This document shows, piece by piece, positions 24,931 to 34,136 of a stretch of DNA of 64,000 bases. The stretch comes from Paenibacillus sp. 1781tsa1 (GTDB taxonomy: Bacteria; Bacillota; Bacilli; Paenibacillales; Paenibacillaceae). Under the pieces are notes generated by a model that was given only the letters and a program-made list of their open reading frames with translations, did no database searches and was not told where the DNA came from. Location: contig NZ_JAMYWY010000001.1 in assembly GCF_024159265.1 (NCBI RefSeq), forward strand, positions 5,580,001 to 5,644,000, read 5' to 3'. The position numbers and the translations under genes are program-made. Each line of letters starts with the position of its first letter. The first letter of the stretch is position 1.

Positions 24931-25683
24931 TCAGATGACATAACTCCAGTCAGAAGAATACCGACTGAGGAATTGACGAGTACGTTCCTGCTTGGGACGC
25001 ACAAATACCTCTTCCGGGGTTCCTTCCTCTACAACGGAACCTCCATCCATGAAAACAACCCGATTGGCCACCTCACGGGCAAACCCCATTTCATGGGTAA
25101 CTACAATCATGGTAATCCCCTCTTGAGCAATGGAGCGGATGACAGACAACACCTCACCCACAAGCTCGGGGTCCAGCGCCGAGGTCGGTTCATCAAACAA
25201 AATCACTTCGGGATTCAGTGCCAGTGCTCTGGCGATGCCCACCCGTTGCTGTTGCCCACCAGACAACATACTCGGGTATTCATTGATTTTGGCAGACAGT
25301 CCGACTTGTTCAAGTACACGCAAGGCACGAGTACGGGCATCGGATTTGGACATTTTCTGGGCAATGATCAACCCTTCCGTGACGTTATCCAGCACAGTCT
25401 TATGTTTGAACAGGTTATAATGCTGAAACACCATCGCCGTTTTTCGTCTCAACTGCACAATGTCATGTTTGCGTGCATGCTTGCAATCTACGGTCAATCC
25501 ACTGATCTGAACCTCACCCTCATCGGCACGTTCCAGAAAATTGACGCAGCGCAGCAGCGTTGTTTTGCCTGATCCGCTCGGTCCAAGGATCGCAACGACA
25601 TCGCCCTGTTCAACGGTCAGATCAATCCCCTTCAATACTTCCTGCTTGCCAAATGTTTTGTGTATGTTCGTTAATGTAATCAT
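24931..25683 (-). CDS. Amino-acid (cystine-type) ABC transporter ATPase
   Basis: Walker A GPSGSGKTT (about residues 34-42), AMVFQHYNLFKHKTVLDNV, signature LSGGQQQRVGIARAL, Walker B VILFDEPTSALDPELV and the H-loop VVTHEMGF. It reads as the TcyN/YxeO group, polar amino-acid importers that bring in cystine or modified cysteines. The ATG overlaps the permease stop (ATGA) and follows AAAGGAGG. Last gene of a four-gene importer. Confidence 0.92.
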   Translation of the reverse strand: MITLTNIHKTFGKQEVLKGIDLTVEQGDVVAILGPSGSGKTTLLRCVNFLERADEGEVQISGLTVDCKHARKHDIVQLRRKTAMVFQHYNLFKHKTVLDNVTEGLIIAQKMSKSDARTRALRVLEQVGLSAKINEYPSMLSGGQQQRVGIARALALNPEVILFDEPTSALDPELVGEVLSVIRSIAQEGITMIVVTHEMGFAREVANRVVFMDGGSVVEEGTPEEVFVRPKQERTRQFLSRYSSDWSYVI

Positions 25684-26390
25684 GACACGCCTCCTTTGCT
25701 GTACACGGCAACTCGACGCTCAAGCAAAGCGGTGATCCGCTCGGCAATGATGGTCAGCCCCCAGTAGATAAACGCGGCGGCGATAAAGGCCTCCAGAAAT
25801 TTCAGACTGACGGATGCCACCACATCCGCTTTACCGAGGATGTCCATCTGAGATACGGTAAAAGCGAGTGTTGATCCATGCAGGAACCCGACAAACATGC
25901 TGCACAGATTAGGCAAGACCGCCCCGATCGCTTGAGGGATGATGATGCGCCTCAAAGCCTGGAATGTGCTCATACCCACAGCGTGAGCGGCTTCCATCTG
26001 GCCGATATCTACAGCTAGAATGCCAGAACGGATAATCTCGGACATATAGGCACCCGCGGTGAGCGAGAAGGCAATCAGTACAAATACGAGAATTGGGATC
26101 GATGAGGATTGGAAAGCCCAACCGTAACGTTCCGCCAGCTTATCAATGATCATCGGAATACCATAATAGATGAGGAATAGATGCATCAGCATCGGTGTTC
26201 CACGCAGGAAAGAAACGTAGAAGTCAGCAATACGGTGAATCCACCGCACACGATATATACGGATCAGAGCCGTAGCGAGACCGATTCCGAAGCCTGCAAT
26301 CAACGGCACAATCGTAATGACGAGTGTCAGTGGCAATGCCTTCAGAATTTGAAAAAAAGATGTATAGATAAACTGGAGATCAATCGACAT
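25680..26390 (-). CDS. Amino-acid ABC permease 2 (TcyM-like)
   Basis: Polar amino-acid uptake permease with about five membrane helices. SFLRGTPMLMHLFLIYYGIP and the EAA loop EAAHAVGMSTFQALRRIIIP are conserved. It starts 4 nt after the previous stop with GGGGTGA as ribosome site. It pairs with the next permease to form the channel. Confidence 0.92.
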   Translation of the reverse strand: MSIDLQFIYTSFFQILKALPLTLVITIVPLIAGFGIGLATALIRIYRVRWIHRIADFYVSFLRGTPMLMHLFLIYYGIPMIIDKLAERYGWAFQSSSIPILVFVLIAFSLTAGAYMSEIIRSGILAVDIGQMEAAHAVGMSTFQALRRIIIPQAIGAVLPNLCSMFVGFLHGSTLAFTVSQMDILGKADVVASVSLKFLEAFIAAAFIYWGLTIIAERITALLERRVAVYSKGGVS

Positions 26391-26394
26391 ATGC

Positions 26395-27138
26395 TCACCC
26401 CGCTATTCGTTTCAGGCGTTCGGCGCGAACGACTGGCTTGTGTACAACCCTCTTGCGTTCATGACGCTGGAGTCTGCGTTCTGCAACGGCAAATCCTTTT
26501 TCGAGTACAATGACAATGACATAATAGACCACAGACAGACTGATATATACCTCAAGTGCGTGGGATGTGGCGGAGATTAACGTCTGGCCTCTGCCGACCA
26601 TATCCATAACACCGATGGAGAAGGCCAGAGACGTATCCTTCAATGAACCGATTAACGTATTGGCCATGTTCGGAAAAGCAACAATTAGTGCCTGAGGAAC
26701 GACAATCCGCCGAAAAGACTGGAATGTCGTCATCCCCGCAGCATAGGCTGCTTCCGTTTGACCTTTATCCACACTGCGCACTGCTCCGCGAAAGATCTCG
26801 GCAAAAGATGCCGCATCACTAAGCGCATAGGTGACAATGACAAATAACAACGGGTCGGTTCTCGACAGGTCGATGCCAATTGGTTTGAGCAACTCGGGAA
26901 GTCCGTAATACACCAGGAACAATTTGATCAGGATTGGTGTGCCCCGCATGAATGAGACGTATAGGGTAGCCAGCTGGCTTAGTACCGGAATCCGATATAG
27001 CCGGGGAACAGCCAGAAGCACGCCACCCACCAGTCCGAGCACGATGGAACCACCCAGTACAATCAATGTTATGTGCAAATATCGTAGCAGTTCCGGGATG
27101 AAATCCAGAACCAATGACAGATCAAATGATTTTCCCAT
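26395..27138 (-). CDS. Amino-acid ABC permease 1 (TcyL-like)
   Basis: Same family as its neighbour: YVSFMRGTPILIKLFLVYYG, EAA loop EAAYAAGMTTFQSFRRIVVP, about five membrane helices. The C-terminal end is unusually basic (AERRLQRHERKRVVHK). It is second in the operon after the binding protein; the ribosome site GAGAGG is distant from the ATG. Confidence 0.92.
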   Translation of the reverse strand: MGKSFDLSLVLDFIPELLRYLHITLIVLGGSIVLGLVGGVLLAVPRLYRIPVLSQLATLYVSFMRGTPILIKLFLVYYGLPELLKPIGIDLSRTDPLLFVIVTYALSDAASFAEIFRGAVRSVDKGQTEAAYAAGMTTFQSFRRIVVPQALIVAFPNMANTLIGSLKDTSLAFSIGVMDMVGRGQTLISATSHALEVYISLSVVYYVIVIVLEKGFAVAERRLQRHERKRVVHKPVVRAERLKRIAG

Positions 27139-27161
27139 TACCGATGCACACCTCTCTCAGA

Positions 27162-28001
27162 CTACTCTTCAACCGTATAGTCAGCTCCAAGCCACTCTGT
27201 GCTCAGTTTCCCTAATGTTCCATCTTCTTTGATCGATTTTAGTGCTTCATCCACTTTGGTTTTGAGCTCCTGCTCATCTTTGTTCAGAATGAAGTACACT
27301 TTGGAGTTGGAGAGGGCATCTCCCACCGTTTTCAACTGAGCATCAACCGCTTTATTCTGATAATCAATGGCAAACTGAGTGCTGATCGTTGCATCCACCC
27401 GTCCTGTTTTGATCTGGGTAATGGTATCCTCACCTGCTCCGGAATAGACGATATCAATCCCGTTGCCGTTCGCTGCATTCCATTTCTCAGCAAGTACAGC
27501 CGCATTACTTGTAGCACCAACAATCAATTTTTTACCCTTCAGATCCTCAATCGATTTTACTTCCTCATTTTTCTGACTGACGACAATTTTATTTGGGAAA
27601 ATATTATAGGCTTCATCATTAAACAGGAACTTGGCCTGTCGCTCATCATTTACTTCCATCTGGTGCGCGATCAGGTCAATTTTTTTCGTTTCCAGACTCA
27701 ACAGCAGGTTTTTGAAATCCATGGTGCTGAATTCGAATTCATACTCAGGCAAACGTTTGTCGATCTCCCGGATCAGTTCCACATCATAACCTGTTAACTT
27801 GCCATTCTCATCAATGAAGCAGACATTCGGGAACTGTGTACCTGTTCCTACAATGATTTTTTTCACTTTTGTGTCGCCTGCTGCCGAAGCAGATTCTGAC
27901 TCATTGCCTGCAGTACCTGTGCTGCATCCAGCCAGGACCGCCAGCATTGTAATGAACAGCAGTGCTGTCCGGAATTGTTGAATCCCCCGTTTTTTAACCA
28001 T
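27162..28001 (-). CDS. Amino-acid (cystine-type) substrate-binding lipoprotein
   Basis: Signal MVKKRGIQQFRTALLFITML with lipobox LAGC, then the SBP family 3 fold: FPNVCFIDENGKLTGYDVEL, DLIAHQMEVNDERQAKF, GRVDATISTQFAIDYQNK. It is like B. subtilis TcyJ/TcyK. GGAGGAG about 9 nt before the ATG at 28001 fixes the start; the frame is open upstream. Loose match to sulfur-regulon operators lies 52 bp upstream. Together with its operon it should import cystine or related sulfur amino acids. Confidence 0.92.
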   Translation of the reverse strand: MVKKRGIQQFRTALLFITMLAVLAGCSTGTAGNESESASAAGDTKVKKIIVGTGTQFPNVCFIDENGKLTGYDVELIREIDKRLPEYEFEFSTMDFKNLLLSLETKKIDLIAHQMEVNDERQAKFLFNDEAYNIFPNKIVVSQKNEEVKSIEDLKGKKLIVGATSNAAVLAEKWNAANGNGIDIVYSGAGEDTITQIKTGRVDATISTQFAIDYQNKAVDAQLKTVGDALSNSKVYFILNKDEQELKTKVDEALKSIKEDGTLGKLSTEWLGADYTVEE

Positions 28002-28052
28002 TCCCAATCTCCTCCACAGGCTGTTATCACAGCGAATATGATGTGTGCTCCC

Positions 28053-28067
28053 ATTCCTATATCCTAT
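28053..28067 (-). promoter_or_regulatory. Candidate sulfur-regulon operator
   Basis: The minus strand reads ATAGGATATAGGAAT upstream of the cystine-type importer. The ATAGGA(T)AT core also occurs upstream of the ytnJ-like gene and the peptide-type SBP at 57.9 and 56.3 kb. CymR or a YtlI-type LysR could bind; this is inference. Confidence 0.3.
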
Positions 28068-28196
28068 TAACAAACCATTCTTACTTGTATAGTCGGAATT
28101 AGGTTGAACAAAGAATATCATTACAAGTTCTCTTTGGGCAATAACTAAACTAATAGGACATCCTGATAAGGTTATAGAACTTCTCTATAGTAGACG

Positions 28197-28234
28197 AAAA
28201 AGCCATCCCAATATCCATTGGCGGATGGCTTTTT
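28197..28234 (-). terminator. Terminator of the 110-aa gene
   Basis: AAAAAGCCATCC (28197-28208) pairs with GGATGGCTTTTT (28223-28234), symmetrical and able to act on both strands; it sits just after the gene ending at 28300. Confidence 0.85.
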
Positions 28235-28299
28235 CATGTATGACTCTCGTTAGATTATATCCTTTTGGCGTTACACCACTTCGTGCTTTACTCTCTCAT

Positions 28300-28632
28300 C
28301 TATCTGCGACTTGCCCATTTAATTTTACGCGCAACTTCCACTCGCTGTAATTGCAAGAGACCGATCCGTTCCTCGAACTTCTTGCGTTCATCCATGGAAT
28401 GAGCGGCATGAATCTGATGGCACAGACCTGTTAATTTGCTGTTAATATAATCAAAGCGTGTCCATAATTCCTCTTCAGGTGTGCGCTGCTGCTCCGTTGC
28501 CGTCTGAAATATTTTGAGTTGGTGGATTAAGGATTGCTGCCATTCCTGATCTTGAATTTGGATGGCAAAATGCAAAAGATCCAGATAGTCATCGATTTGC
28601 AACGAAACGCCGCAATCAGGTTTAGTGTTCAT
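28300..28632 (-). CDS. Hypothetical helical protein, 110 aa
   Basis: An entirely helical, soluble protein: MNTKPDCGVSLQIDDYLDLL, then LHFAIQIQDQEWQQSLIHQL and a C-terminal coiled-coil-like part (ERIGLLQLQRVEVARKIKW). AAGGAG lies before the ATG. Monocistronic with its own terminator. I do not recognise the family. Confidence 0.65.
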   Translation of the reverse strand: MNTKPDCGVSLQIDDYLDLLHFAIQIQDQEWQQSLIHQLKIFQTATEQQRTPEEELWTRFDYINSKLTGLCHQIHAAHSMDERKKFEERIGLLQLQRVEVARKIKWASRR

Positions 28633-28824
28633 CGTCGTCTCTCCTTATTTCAGTACTTGGCTGGAATCAATTACTTCTATCTTACAGGAACAAGCCCACT
28701 GAAAGCGAGTGCTGAATGATTAAATTTTGGTATTTTTTTTATTTTTTTATGTTAAAACAGCTTTACATTTCCATTCGTTCCAATTCGGTTAACATTTGAT
28801 ATTGATGCATATGAAATATATGAT

Positions 28825-28869
28825 AAAAACCCGCGTTAAGGAAGAACTTTTTCCCTTAAAACGGGTTTT
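28825..28869 (-). terminator. modAB terminator
   Basis: On the minus strand AAAACCCG-TTTTAAGGG...CCTTAACGCGGGTTTTT forms a long stem and T tail, 35 bp after the modB stop. Confidence 0.8.
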
Positions 28870-28903
28870 ACGTCATGATATATATTGTACACATATTTAA
28901 ATC

Positions 28904-29590
28904 TCAGTCGTTTTTACCATCTCGCTGCTGTCTGGTCATCAATAACATGATAAACGAGATGATAATAATGGAAACAGTCCATGCCCAAGCCATGGTCTGA
29001 TTGCCTGAATCCACAGCGACATAGATTGCTGTGGGTACCGTTTGTGTTTTACCCGGAATATTGCCTGCAATCATCAGTGTCGCTCCAAATTCCCCGAGTG
29101 CCCGGGCAAAGCCAAGGATGAAGGCAGTCATCAGTGCTCGCCCTGCGAGCGGCAAGGAAATGTAACGAAAGACCTGCCACTCATTGGCCCCAATCGAACG
29201 ACCTGCATCTTCCAGATCCCGATCCACACCACTGAATCCCGATTTCATCGTCTGATACACAAGTGGAAAAGCAACCACCACCGCAGCAATCACCGCAGCC
29301 CACCAGGTGAAAATAACCGGTGCGGAAAATATGGCTTCAATCCATTGTCCAAGCAGACTTTTACGCCCCAGTATGACAAGTAACAGAAATCCGACCACCG
29401 TTGGTGGGAGAACTAGCGGCAGCATAAATGCTGTTTCCAGCAGAATCTTTCCCCGAAATGAAGTACGTGACATCTTCCAGGCTATCGCGATTCCGAACAC
29501 AGTGGCCACCACGCTGGATAACAGCGCAACCTGAAGCGACAGGCGCACCGGTGACCAGAATACGGACCAGTCTATGGCGTTCATATTCAT
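28904..29590 (-). CDS. modB: Molybdate ABC transporter permease ModB
   Basis: ModB/CysTW-type permease with about five membrane helices. Features: WKMSRTSFRGKILLETAFML, PLVLPPTVVGFLLLVILGR, the EAA loop DLEDAGRSIGANEWQVFRYI and ARALGEFGATLMIAGNIPGK, the signature stretch of ModB. The start overlaps the modA stop (ATGA). No ModC ATPase follows, so the ATPase must be encoded elsewhere or shared. Confidence 0.95.
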   Translation of the reverse strand: MNMNAIDWSVFWSPVRLSLQVALLSSVVATVFGIAIAWKMSRTSFRGKILLETAFMLPLVLPPTVVGFLLLVILGRKSLLGQWIEAIFSAPVIFTWWAAVIAAVVVAFPLVYQTMKSGFSGVDRDLEDAGRSIGANEWQVFRYISLPLAGRALMTAFILGFARALGEFGATLMIAGNIPGKTQTVPTAIYVAVDSGNQTMAWAWTVSIIIISFIMLLMTRQQRDGKND

Positions 29591-30459
29591 TCCGGAATTG
29601 TGAATCCATATTTCGCGAAGATATCCAGTACTTCAGGGGTTTGCAGGTATGCATAGAATTGTTCGGCCTCTGTGCGGTGTTTCGTTCCTTCAATAATGCC
29701 TATCGGATAATTGGCGGGTGTGTAGCTGTTCTTGTCCACCTCAAACGCAATTTTCACCTGATCTGAAGTAAGAGCATCCGTTTTATATACAAATCCGGCA
29801 TCTGCATTACCTGTCTCTACATATTGAAGAACCTGTCTAACGTCTTTCCCCTGCACTAGCTTGCTTTCCAGTTCATCCCACAGCTTGGCATTGGTCAGAG
29901 CTTCCTTGGCATAGGTTCCCGCAGGCACACTTTCCGGAATGCCAATCGCTACCGTCTTGATGGAGTCATTGGTGAGATCCGTTTCGCCGGTTACGGTATT
30001 GGTCCCATCTGCTGGCACAATCGCCACCAGTGAATTCTGTAGCAGATTCTTCTGATCGCCCGATGCAATCAGGTTCTCATCCACTAGCGCATTCATATTT
30101 TTCGTTGCCGCCGATACAAAGATATCAGCCGGGGCGCCCTGTTCAATCTGCTGTTGCAAGGCACCCGAGGCGCCAAAGTTGAAATTAAGTTCTATATAAG
30201 GATTAGCTAGCTCATAATTGGTTTCAATCTCTTTCATCGCATCGGTCAGACTGGCAGCCGCAGAGATCGTCAGATCTACCGTTTCCTGAGGATCACTGTT
30301 GCCCGCTGATGAACTTTCACCTGATGCCGCTGGCGTTGAAGTCGTTCCTTCTGCACCCGTGGATGTATCCGTAGTACTCGTACTTGCGCCACAACCAGCC
30401 AATACTAAAGCCAGTCCCAGTGACATACTTCCCAAAACATATCCGATTCTCTTTCTCAT
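29587..30459 (-). CDS. modA: Molybdate-binding lipoprotein ModA
   Basis: Signal MRKRIGYVLGSMSLGLALVL with lipobox LAGC, a Ser/Thr-rich linker, then ModA motifs: TISAAASLTDAMKEIETNYE, NFGASGALQQQIEQGAPADI, VSAATKNMNALVD, ETGNADAGFVYKTDAL. It captures molybdate or tungstate for ModB. Promoter DNA upstream carries four TTATA boxes at 10 bp steps. Confidence 0.95.
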   Translation of the reverse strand: MRKRIGYVLGSMSLGLALVLAGCGASTSTTDTSTGAEGTTSTPAASGESSSAGNSDPQETVDLTISAAASLTDAMKEIETNYELANPYIELNFNFGASGALQQQIEQGAPADIFVSAATKNMNALVDENLIASGDQKNLLQNSLVAIVPADGTNTVTGETDLTNDSIKTVAIGIPESVPAGTYAKEALTNAKLWDELESKLVQGKDVRQVLQYVETGNADAGFVYKTDALTSDQVKIAFEVDKNSYTPANYPIGIIEGTKHRTEAEQFYAYLQTPEVLDIFAKYGFTIPE

Positions 30460-30486
30460 TCATTTCTCCCCCAACGTTATCTTTGG

Positions 30487-30521
30487 TTATAACTAGTTAT
30501 AATTAATTATATCTAATTATA
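30487..30521. promoter_or_regulatory. Four TTATA boxes phased at 10 bp, candidate mod operator
   Basis: TTATA starts at 30487, 30497, 30507 and 30517, exactly one helical turn apart. The array contains two overlapping perfect palindromes, TTATAACTAGTTATAA and TATAATTAATTATA. It lies 28 bp upstream of modA and between modA and the divergent regulator at 30698, so it probably controls modAB and perhaps the regulator. Confidence 0.65.
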
Positions 30522-30697
30522 CACAAGACAAAAAAAATGGGAAGGTGATTTCAATCACAATTGATTTTTGTTACCTGTCTTCTGCGTTTCTTGCGTGTTC
30601 TCAGGTTTATGGCATCCCTCAATTAATGGTATAGTACAAGAAACATTCCATTACGATAAATGATCGGATCATTACCTTTGAAGGAGGATCTTCACTT

Positions 30698-31741
30698 ATG
30701 ACGGAGGAGCAATCCTACACAACCGAAGAAATATCCAAGCTGCTCAAAATATCGAAACTGACGGTCTATGACCTGATCAAAAAGGGAGACCTTGTCGCAT
30801 ACCGTGTAGGTAAACAAATGCGGATTGATGCAACGGATCTGGAGGCATATAAACGTCGATCCAAGCAACTCCAGTCCTCAGGTCAGCGTTTCCCGACTCC
30901 GGTTCAGACCTCGGGATCAGGGACTCAGCAAGTTCATGGTGATTCTCAGGAAAATTCCTTACAAGCAACTTCACCCGTTGGGTCTGCATATGCGACTACA
31001 CCAGCGAGTTCTACCCATACAATGACTTCTGCACCACGGCATCTGGTCATAACAGGTCAGGATGTCAGTCTGGATATCCTAATGCGCCATATAGAAAAAC
31101 AAACCCGGGACATCCGTCCGCTACGCTCGTTCATGGGCAGTCTGGACGGGCTTATCTCGATGTATCGTGGTGAGTCCGATCTGGTCAGCACTCATCTGCT
31201 CGACGGGGATACGGGTGAGTATAATCTGCCGTATATTCGCAAGATTCTGACGGGACGGTCCTATGTTGTGGTGAACCTGCTATCACGTCCTGCCGGACTG
31301 TATGTACAGCGTGGCAATCCGCAGAACTTGCAGCATTGGACGGATCTGAATAAGGCTGAACTCAGACTAGCTAATCGGGAGAAAGGTTCTGGCGCGCGAG
31401 TATTGCTGGATGAGCAACTTCGGTTGCATGGGATTTCTGCCGCAGGCCTGATCGGATATGAATTGGAAGAAACCAGTCACATGGGCGTGGCTGCCAAAGT
31501 CAGTTCTGGCGAAGCCGATGTCGGAGTTGGCATTGAGAAAGCTGCACGACTTGTGGGCCAGGTTGATTTTGTCCCTCTCGTTCAGGAACGCTATGATCTG
31601 GTCATGCTGAGGAAGCAAGGTAATGAAGCCTGGACAGAATCAGTACTTCGAATTCTCCAATCACCGGAGTTCAGGCAGGAACTGCAATCATTCGAGGGCT
31701 ATGATGTATCGCGAACAGGTGAAATTTTGTACGAAGCATAG
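30698..31741 (+). CDS. Excisionase-type HTH regulator with PBP-like domain, likely molybdate sensor
   Basis: Residues 6-55 are a MerR/excisionase-type helix-turn-helix (YTTEEISKLLKISKLTVYDL, then VAYRVGKQMRIDATDLEAYK). A Ser/Gln-rich linker leads to a substrate-binding-protein-like domain from about residue 115 (HLVITGQDVSLDILMRHIEK; GEADVGVGIEKAARL). Such proteins often regulate ModABC operons, and this gene is divergent from modA. GGAGG before the ATG fixes the start. Molybdate or a molybdenum-cofactor ligand is the inferred signal. Confidence 0.85.
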   Translation: MTEEQSYTTEEISKLLKISKLTVYDLIKKGDLVAYRVGKQMRIDATDLEAYKRRSKQLQSSGQRFPTPVQTSGSGTQQVHGDSQENSLQATSPVGSAYATTPASSTHTMTSAPRHLVITGQDVSLDILMRHIEKQTRDIRPLRSFMGSLDGLISMYRGESDLVSTHLLDGDTGEYNLPYIRKILTGRSYVVVNLLSRPAGLYVQRGNPQNLQHWTDLNKAELRLANREKGSGARVLLDEQLRLHGISAAGLIGYELEETSHMGVAAKVSSGEADVGVGIEKAARLVGQVDFVPLVQERYDLVMLRKQGNEAWTESVLRILQSPEFRQELQSFEGYDVSRTGEILYEA

Positions 31742-31808
31742 TTATACCAAATGCAGTCCATAACAGCCCATGCTTAACGTGTGTTACACATCGCATCATG
31801 CATATACC

Positions 31809-31837
31809 AAACGCCTTGCAATGGATGCAAGGCGTTT
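31809..31837 (+). terminator. Bidirectional terminator
   Basis: AAACGCCTTGCA pairs perfectly with TGCAAGGCGTTT, followed by further T on the plus strand. It separates the regulator from the convergent beta-galactosidase. Confidence 0.88.
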
Positions 31838-31882
31838 TTGGATTCTTTCTATATATAAGTCTGATATGGATCAATGGATTTT

Positions 31883-33955
31883 TTAATATGGCAAATCGAT
31901 CTCAAAAATGAACACACCATACGCGGGCATGTTGATCTCATTCTGAAGTGTTGTACCCGACAGCAACTCTTTGGCTTGCTTTTTAAGCTGGATAGCCACT
32001 TGGTGATCCGAGTAGTTGAGTAAAAACACATAAGCTTTATCCTTACTGGAACGGATTCCGAGCTCAACTTCGGACGGTGCCTCTACCAGGTCACCCACAG
32101 GTGAGACTAGCCCGATTTCATCAAGAAGAGCATCTACGACCGGTTCATTGTAAGCCGACCCATAATACCATACCTGCCCCTGGCCTACCCCACGCTTGGT
32201 CAATGCAGGACTACCTGCATAATATTCGGATGCATACTCGGCTACGACCTCTACGTCGGGATGCTCCACATGAAGAACTTCATTAAATCCGGCTGTTGGC
32301 GTTCCTTCCTGAAGTCGCTCACTCTCCCCAGTCCATTGCAGTTCGGCTGCTGGAATGGTTCCTTTGATCAATGTAAAGTCCTCTACGGTTACACCACACA
32401 ACTCAGCGACAGCTCCTGGGAACGGTCTCATATAACAATGCCCCTTAATATCCTTATAACCGGTGCGTGCGCCGAAAAACAGGGTACCCCCCTGACTGAC
32501 ATAGGCTTGCAGAAGTTCTGCTGTCTCGTCTGTCATGATGGCCGGGTGAGCATAGATGATCACCTTATATTCGGATAACGCCTCCAGTGTTGTCGTTGAT
32601 TGCAGGGTTACCAGATCCGTCGGAATATGACGATACTGGAGCTGCTTATACCAGGAGCGTACACTCTGTTGCTGAAGCGGACCGTGCCACTCGTCCAACT
32701 CTCCGTCCCAGATGTTATCGTAATCCTGCAGGATCGCAACATTGGCTTGATATGTAGTGCCCGCAATAGAGCGCCCCATCTTGGCAAACTCTTCGCCGAC
32801 TTGTGCAACCTCGCGTACCCTTCTGTTGGGTTGATTATGGTAATCATTGATGCCATGCCAGTACATCTCGGTGCCAAATGTTGCCGTCCGCCAGCGGAAG
32901 TAGACGAGCAGATCTGTTCCGTGAAGAACAGATTGATATGACCATAATCGGATCTGCCCCGGTCTTGGCGTGCCCATGCCTATACTATCGACCCAGCCTC
33001 CTGGCCCAGACTGCTGTTCCATGACGCAGAAGTTCGGTGACATGTTGCGTACGTTCGACAGTTTCATGCTCCAGGCCCGGTCCTGTAATGAGTTATCGTC
33101 TGTCCCTGGGAAGATCGTGGCAAACTGCGGATACGAATCATAGGAGAAGAAATCCAACAGGTCTTCTGTCATTTCATGATTATCCAAGTGTCCAAACGTA
33201 CCGTTCGTTGTGATCCAATGTTTCGGATCCAGTTCCCGAATGATGTCCACCTGAAGCTTGGCAAATGAAATGGTATTAGCTGAGATGAATCTCTTTTCAT
33301 CCAATGCCAAATGAGGATTTGGCGATGGACTAACCATATTTCGGGTAAGGTGGACTTGCTCCCAGTCGGTATAGGTCTGACTCCAGAAAACGGTTCCCCA
33401 AGCCTGGTTCAGATTCTCTAACGATTCATAACGATTCTTAAGCCATTCACGGAAGGCGACATGATCTGCCTCAGCGTAGAACACATCCATATGACAATTG
33501 AATTCGTTATCGATCTGCCAGCCAATGAGAGCCGGATGATCTTTATAGGCAATCACCATATTACGCACGATTTTTTCACATTGCTGTCTGTAGATGGGGC
33601 TGCTGTAGTTGGTGTGGCGTCGCATGCCGTGTTGATACAATACGCCGTCCTTATTTGCATTTAATACTTCAGGGTATTTTGAGGTTAACCATGCTGGTGG
33701 AGTTGCTGTCGGTGTTCCCAAAATAACGCTTAAACCATTTTGATGTGCCAGATCCAGCGCCTTCTGGAAAAAACGAAAATCGAACTGGTCTTCTTCCGGT
33801 TCAAAGATGGACCATGCGAATTCAGCCATTCGAATAACTGTAATATTCATCTCTCGCATTCTGCGGAAATCGTCCTCCCACAACGCTTCCGACCAATGCT
33901 CAGGGTAATAACAGACCCCCATTTTCAATTCATCCATATGTATTGATTTTGCCAT
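31883..33955 (-). CDS. GH42 beta-galactosidase, 690 aa
   Basis: Family 42 glycosidase: MGVCYYPEHW near the start, catalytic acid/base Glu151 in GWQIDNEF, nucleophile Glu313 in VMEQQSGPGGW, then the trimerisation and C-terminal domains (QAYVSQGGTLFFGARTGYKD). No signal peptide, so cytoplasmic, hydrolysing imported galactosides. The ATG at 33955 has AAGGGGG 9 nt upstream; the frame is open 18 codons further without support. Full length for the family. Divergent from an AraC regulator that probably controls it. Confidence 0.95.
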   Translation of the reverse strand: MAKSIHMDELKMGVCYYPEHWSEALWEDDFRRMREMNITVIRMAEFAWSIFEPEEDQFDFRFFQKALDLAHQNGLSVILGTPTATPPAWLTSKYPEVLNANKDGVLYQHGMRRHTNYSSPIYRQQCEKIVRNMVIAYKDHPALIGWQIDNEFNCHMDVFYAEADHVAFREWLKNRYESLENLNQAWGTVFWSQTYTDWEQVHLTRNMVSPSPNPHLALDEKRFISANTISFAKLQVDIIRELDPKHWITTNGTFGHLDNHEMTEDLLDFFSYDSYPQFATIFPGTDDNSLQDRAWSMKLSNVRNMSPNFCVMEQQSGPGGWVDSIGMGTPRPGQIRLWSYQSVLHGTDLLVYFRWRTATFGTEMYWHGINDYHNQPNRRVREVAQVGEEFAKMGRSIAGTTYQANVAILQDYDNIWDGELDEWHGPLQQQSVRSWYKQLQYRHIPTDLVTLQSTTTLEALSEYKVIIYAHPAIMTDETAELLQAYVSQGGTLFFGARTGYKDIKGHCYMRPFPGAVAELCGVTVEDFTLIKGTIPAAELQWTGESERLQEGTPTAGFNEVLHVEHPDVEVVAEYASEYYAGSPALTKRGVGQGQVWYYGSAYNEPVVDALLDEIGLVSPVGDLVEAPSEVELGIRSSKDKAYVFLLNYSDHQVAIQLKKQAKELLSGTTLQNEINMPAYGVFIFEIDLPY

Positions 33956-34017
33956 CTTTAATTGCCCCCTTAACCTGCCATATTGCCTCCATTCTATTGG
34001 AACCTTCACATATAATA

Positions 34018-34091
34018 AATGACAAGATTATGCGACTTATAATAAAATATTGTCATTGCTATAGATTCAAATCACAATTGGCTGAATCTAT
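34018..34091. promoter_or_regulatory. Divergent control region with two inverted repeats
   Basis: AATGACAA (34018-34025) and TTGTCATT (34050-34057) form one perfect inverted repeat around a TATAAT-like box. ATAGATTCA (34061-34069) and TGAATCTAT (34083-34091) form a second. They lie between the GH42 and AraC genes and are likely operators. Confidence 0.5.
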
Positions 34092-34136
34092 TTGAATTGA
34101 TTACATAAAAATATTGCGTTCAAATGGAGGATGCAC

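Noticed and set aside
28002..28196. T-box or SAM riboswitch upstream of the cystine-type importer
   Set aside because: I found no convincing leader stem-loops or T-box sequence; only short operator-like motifs are visible.
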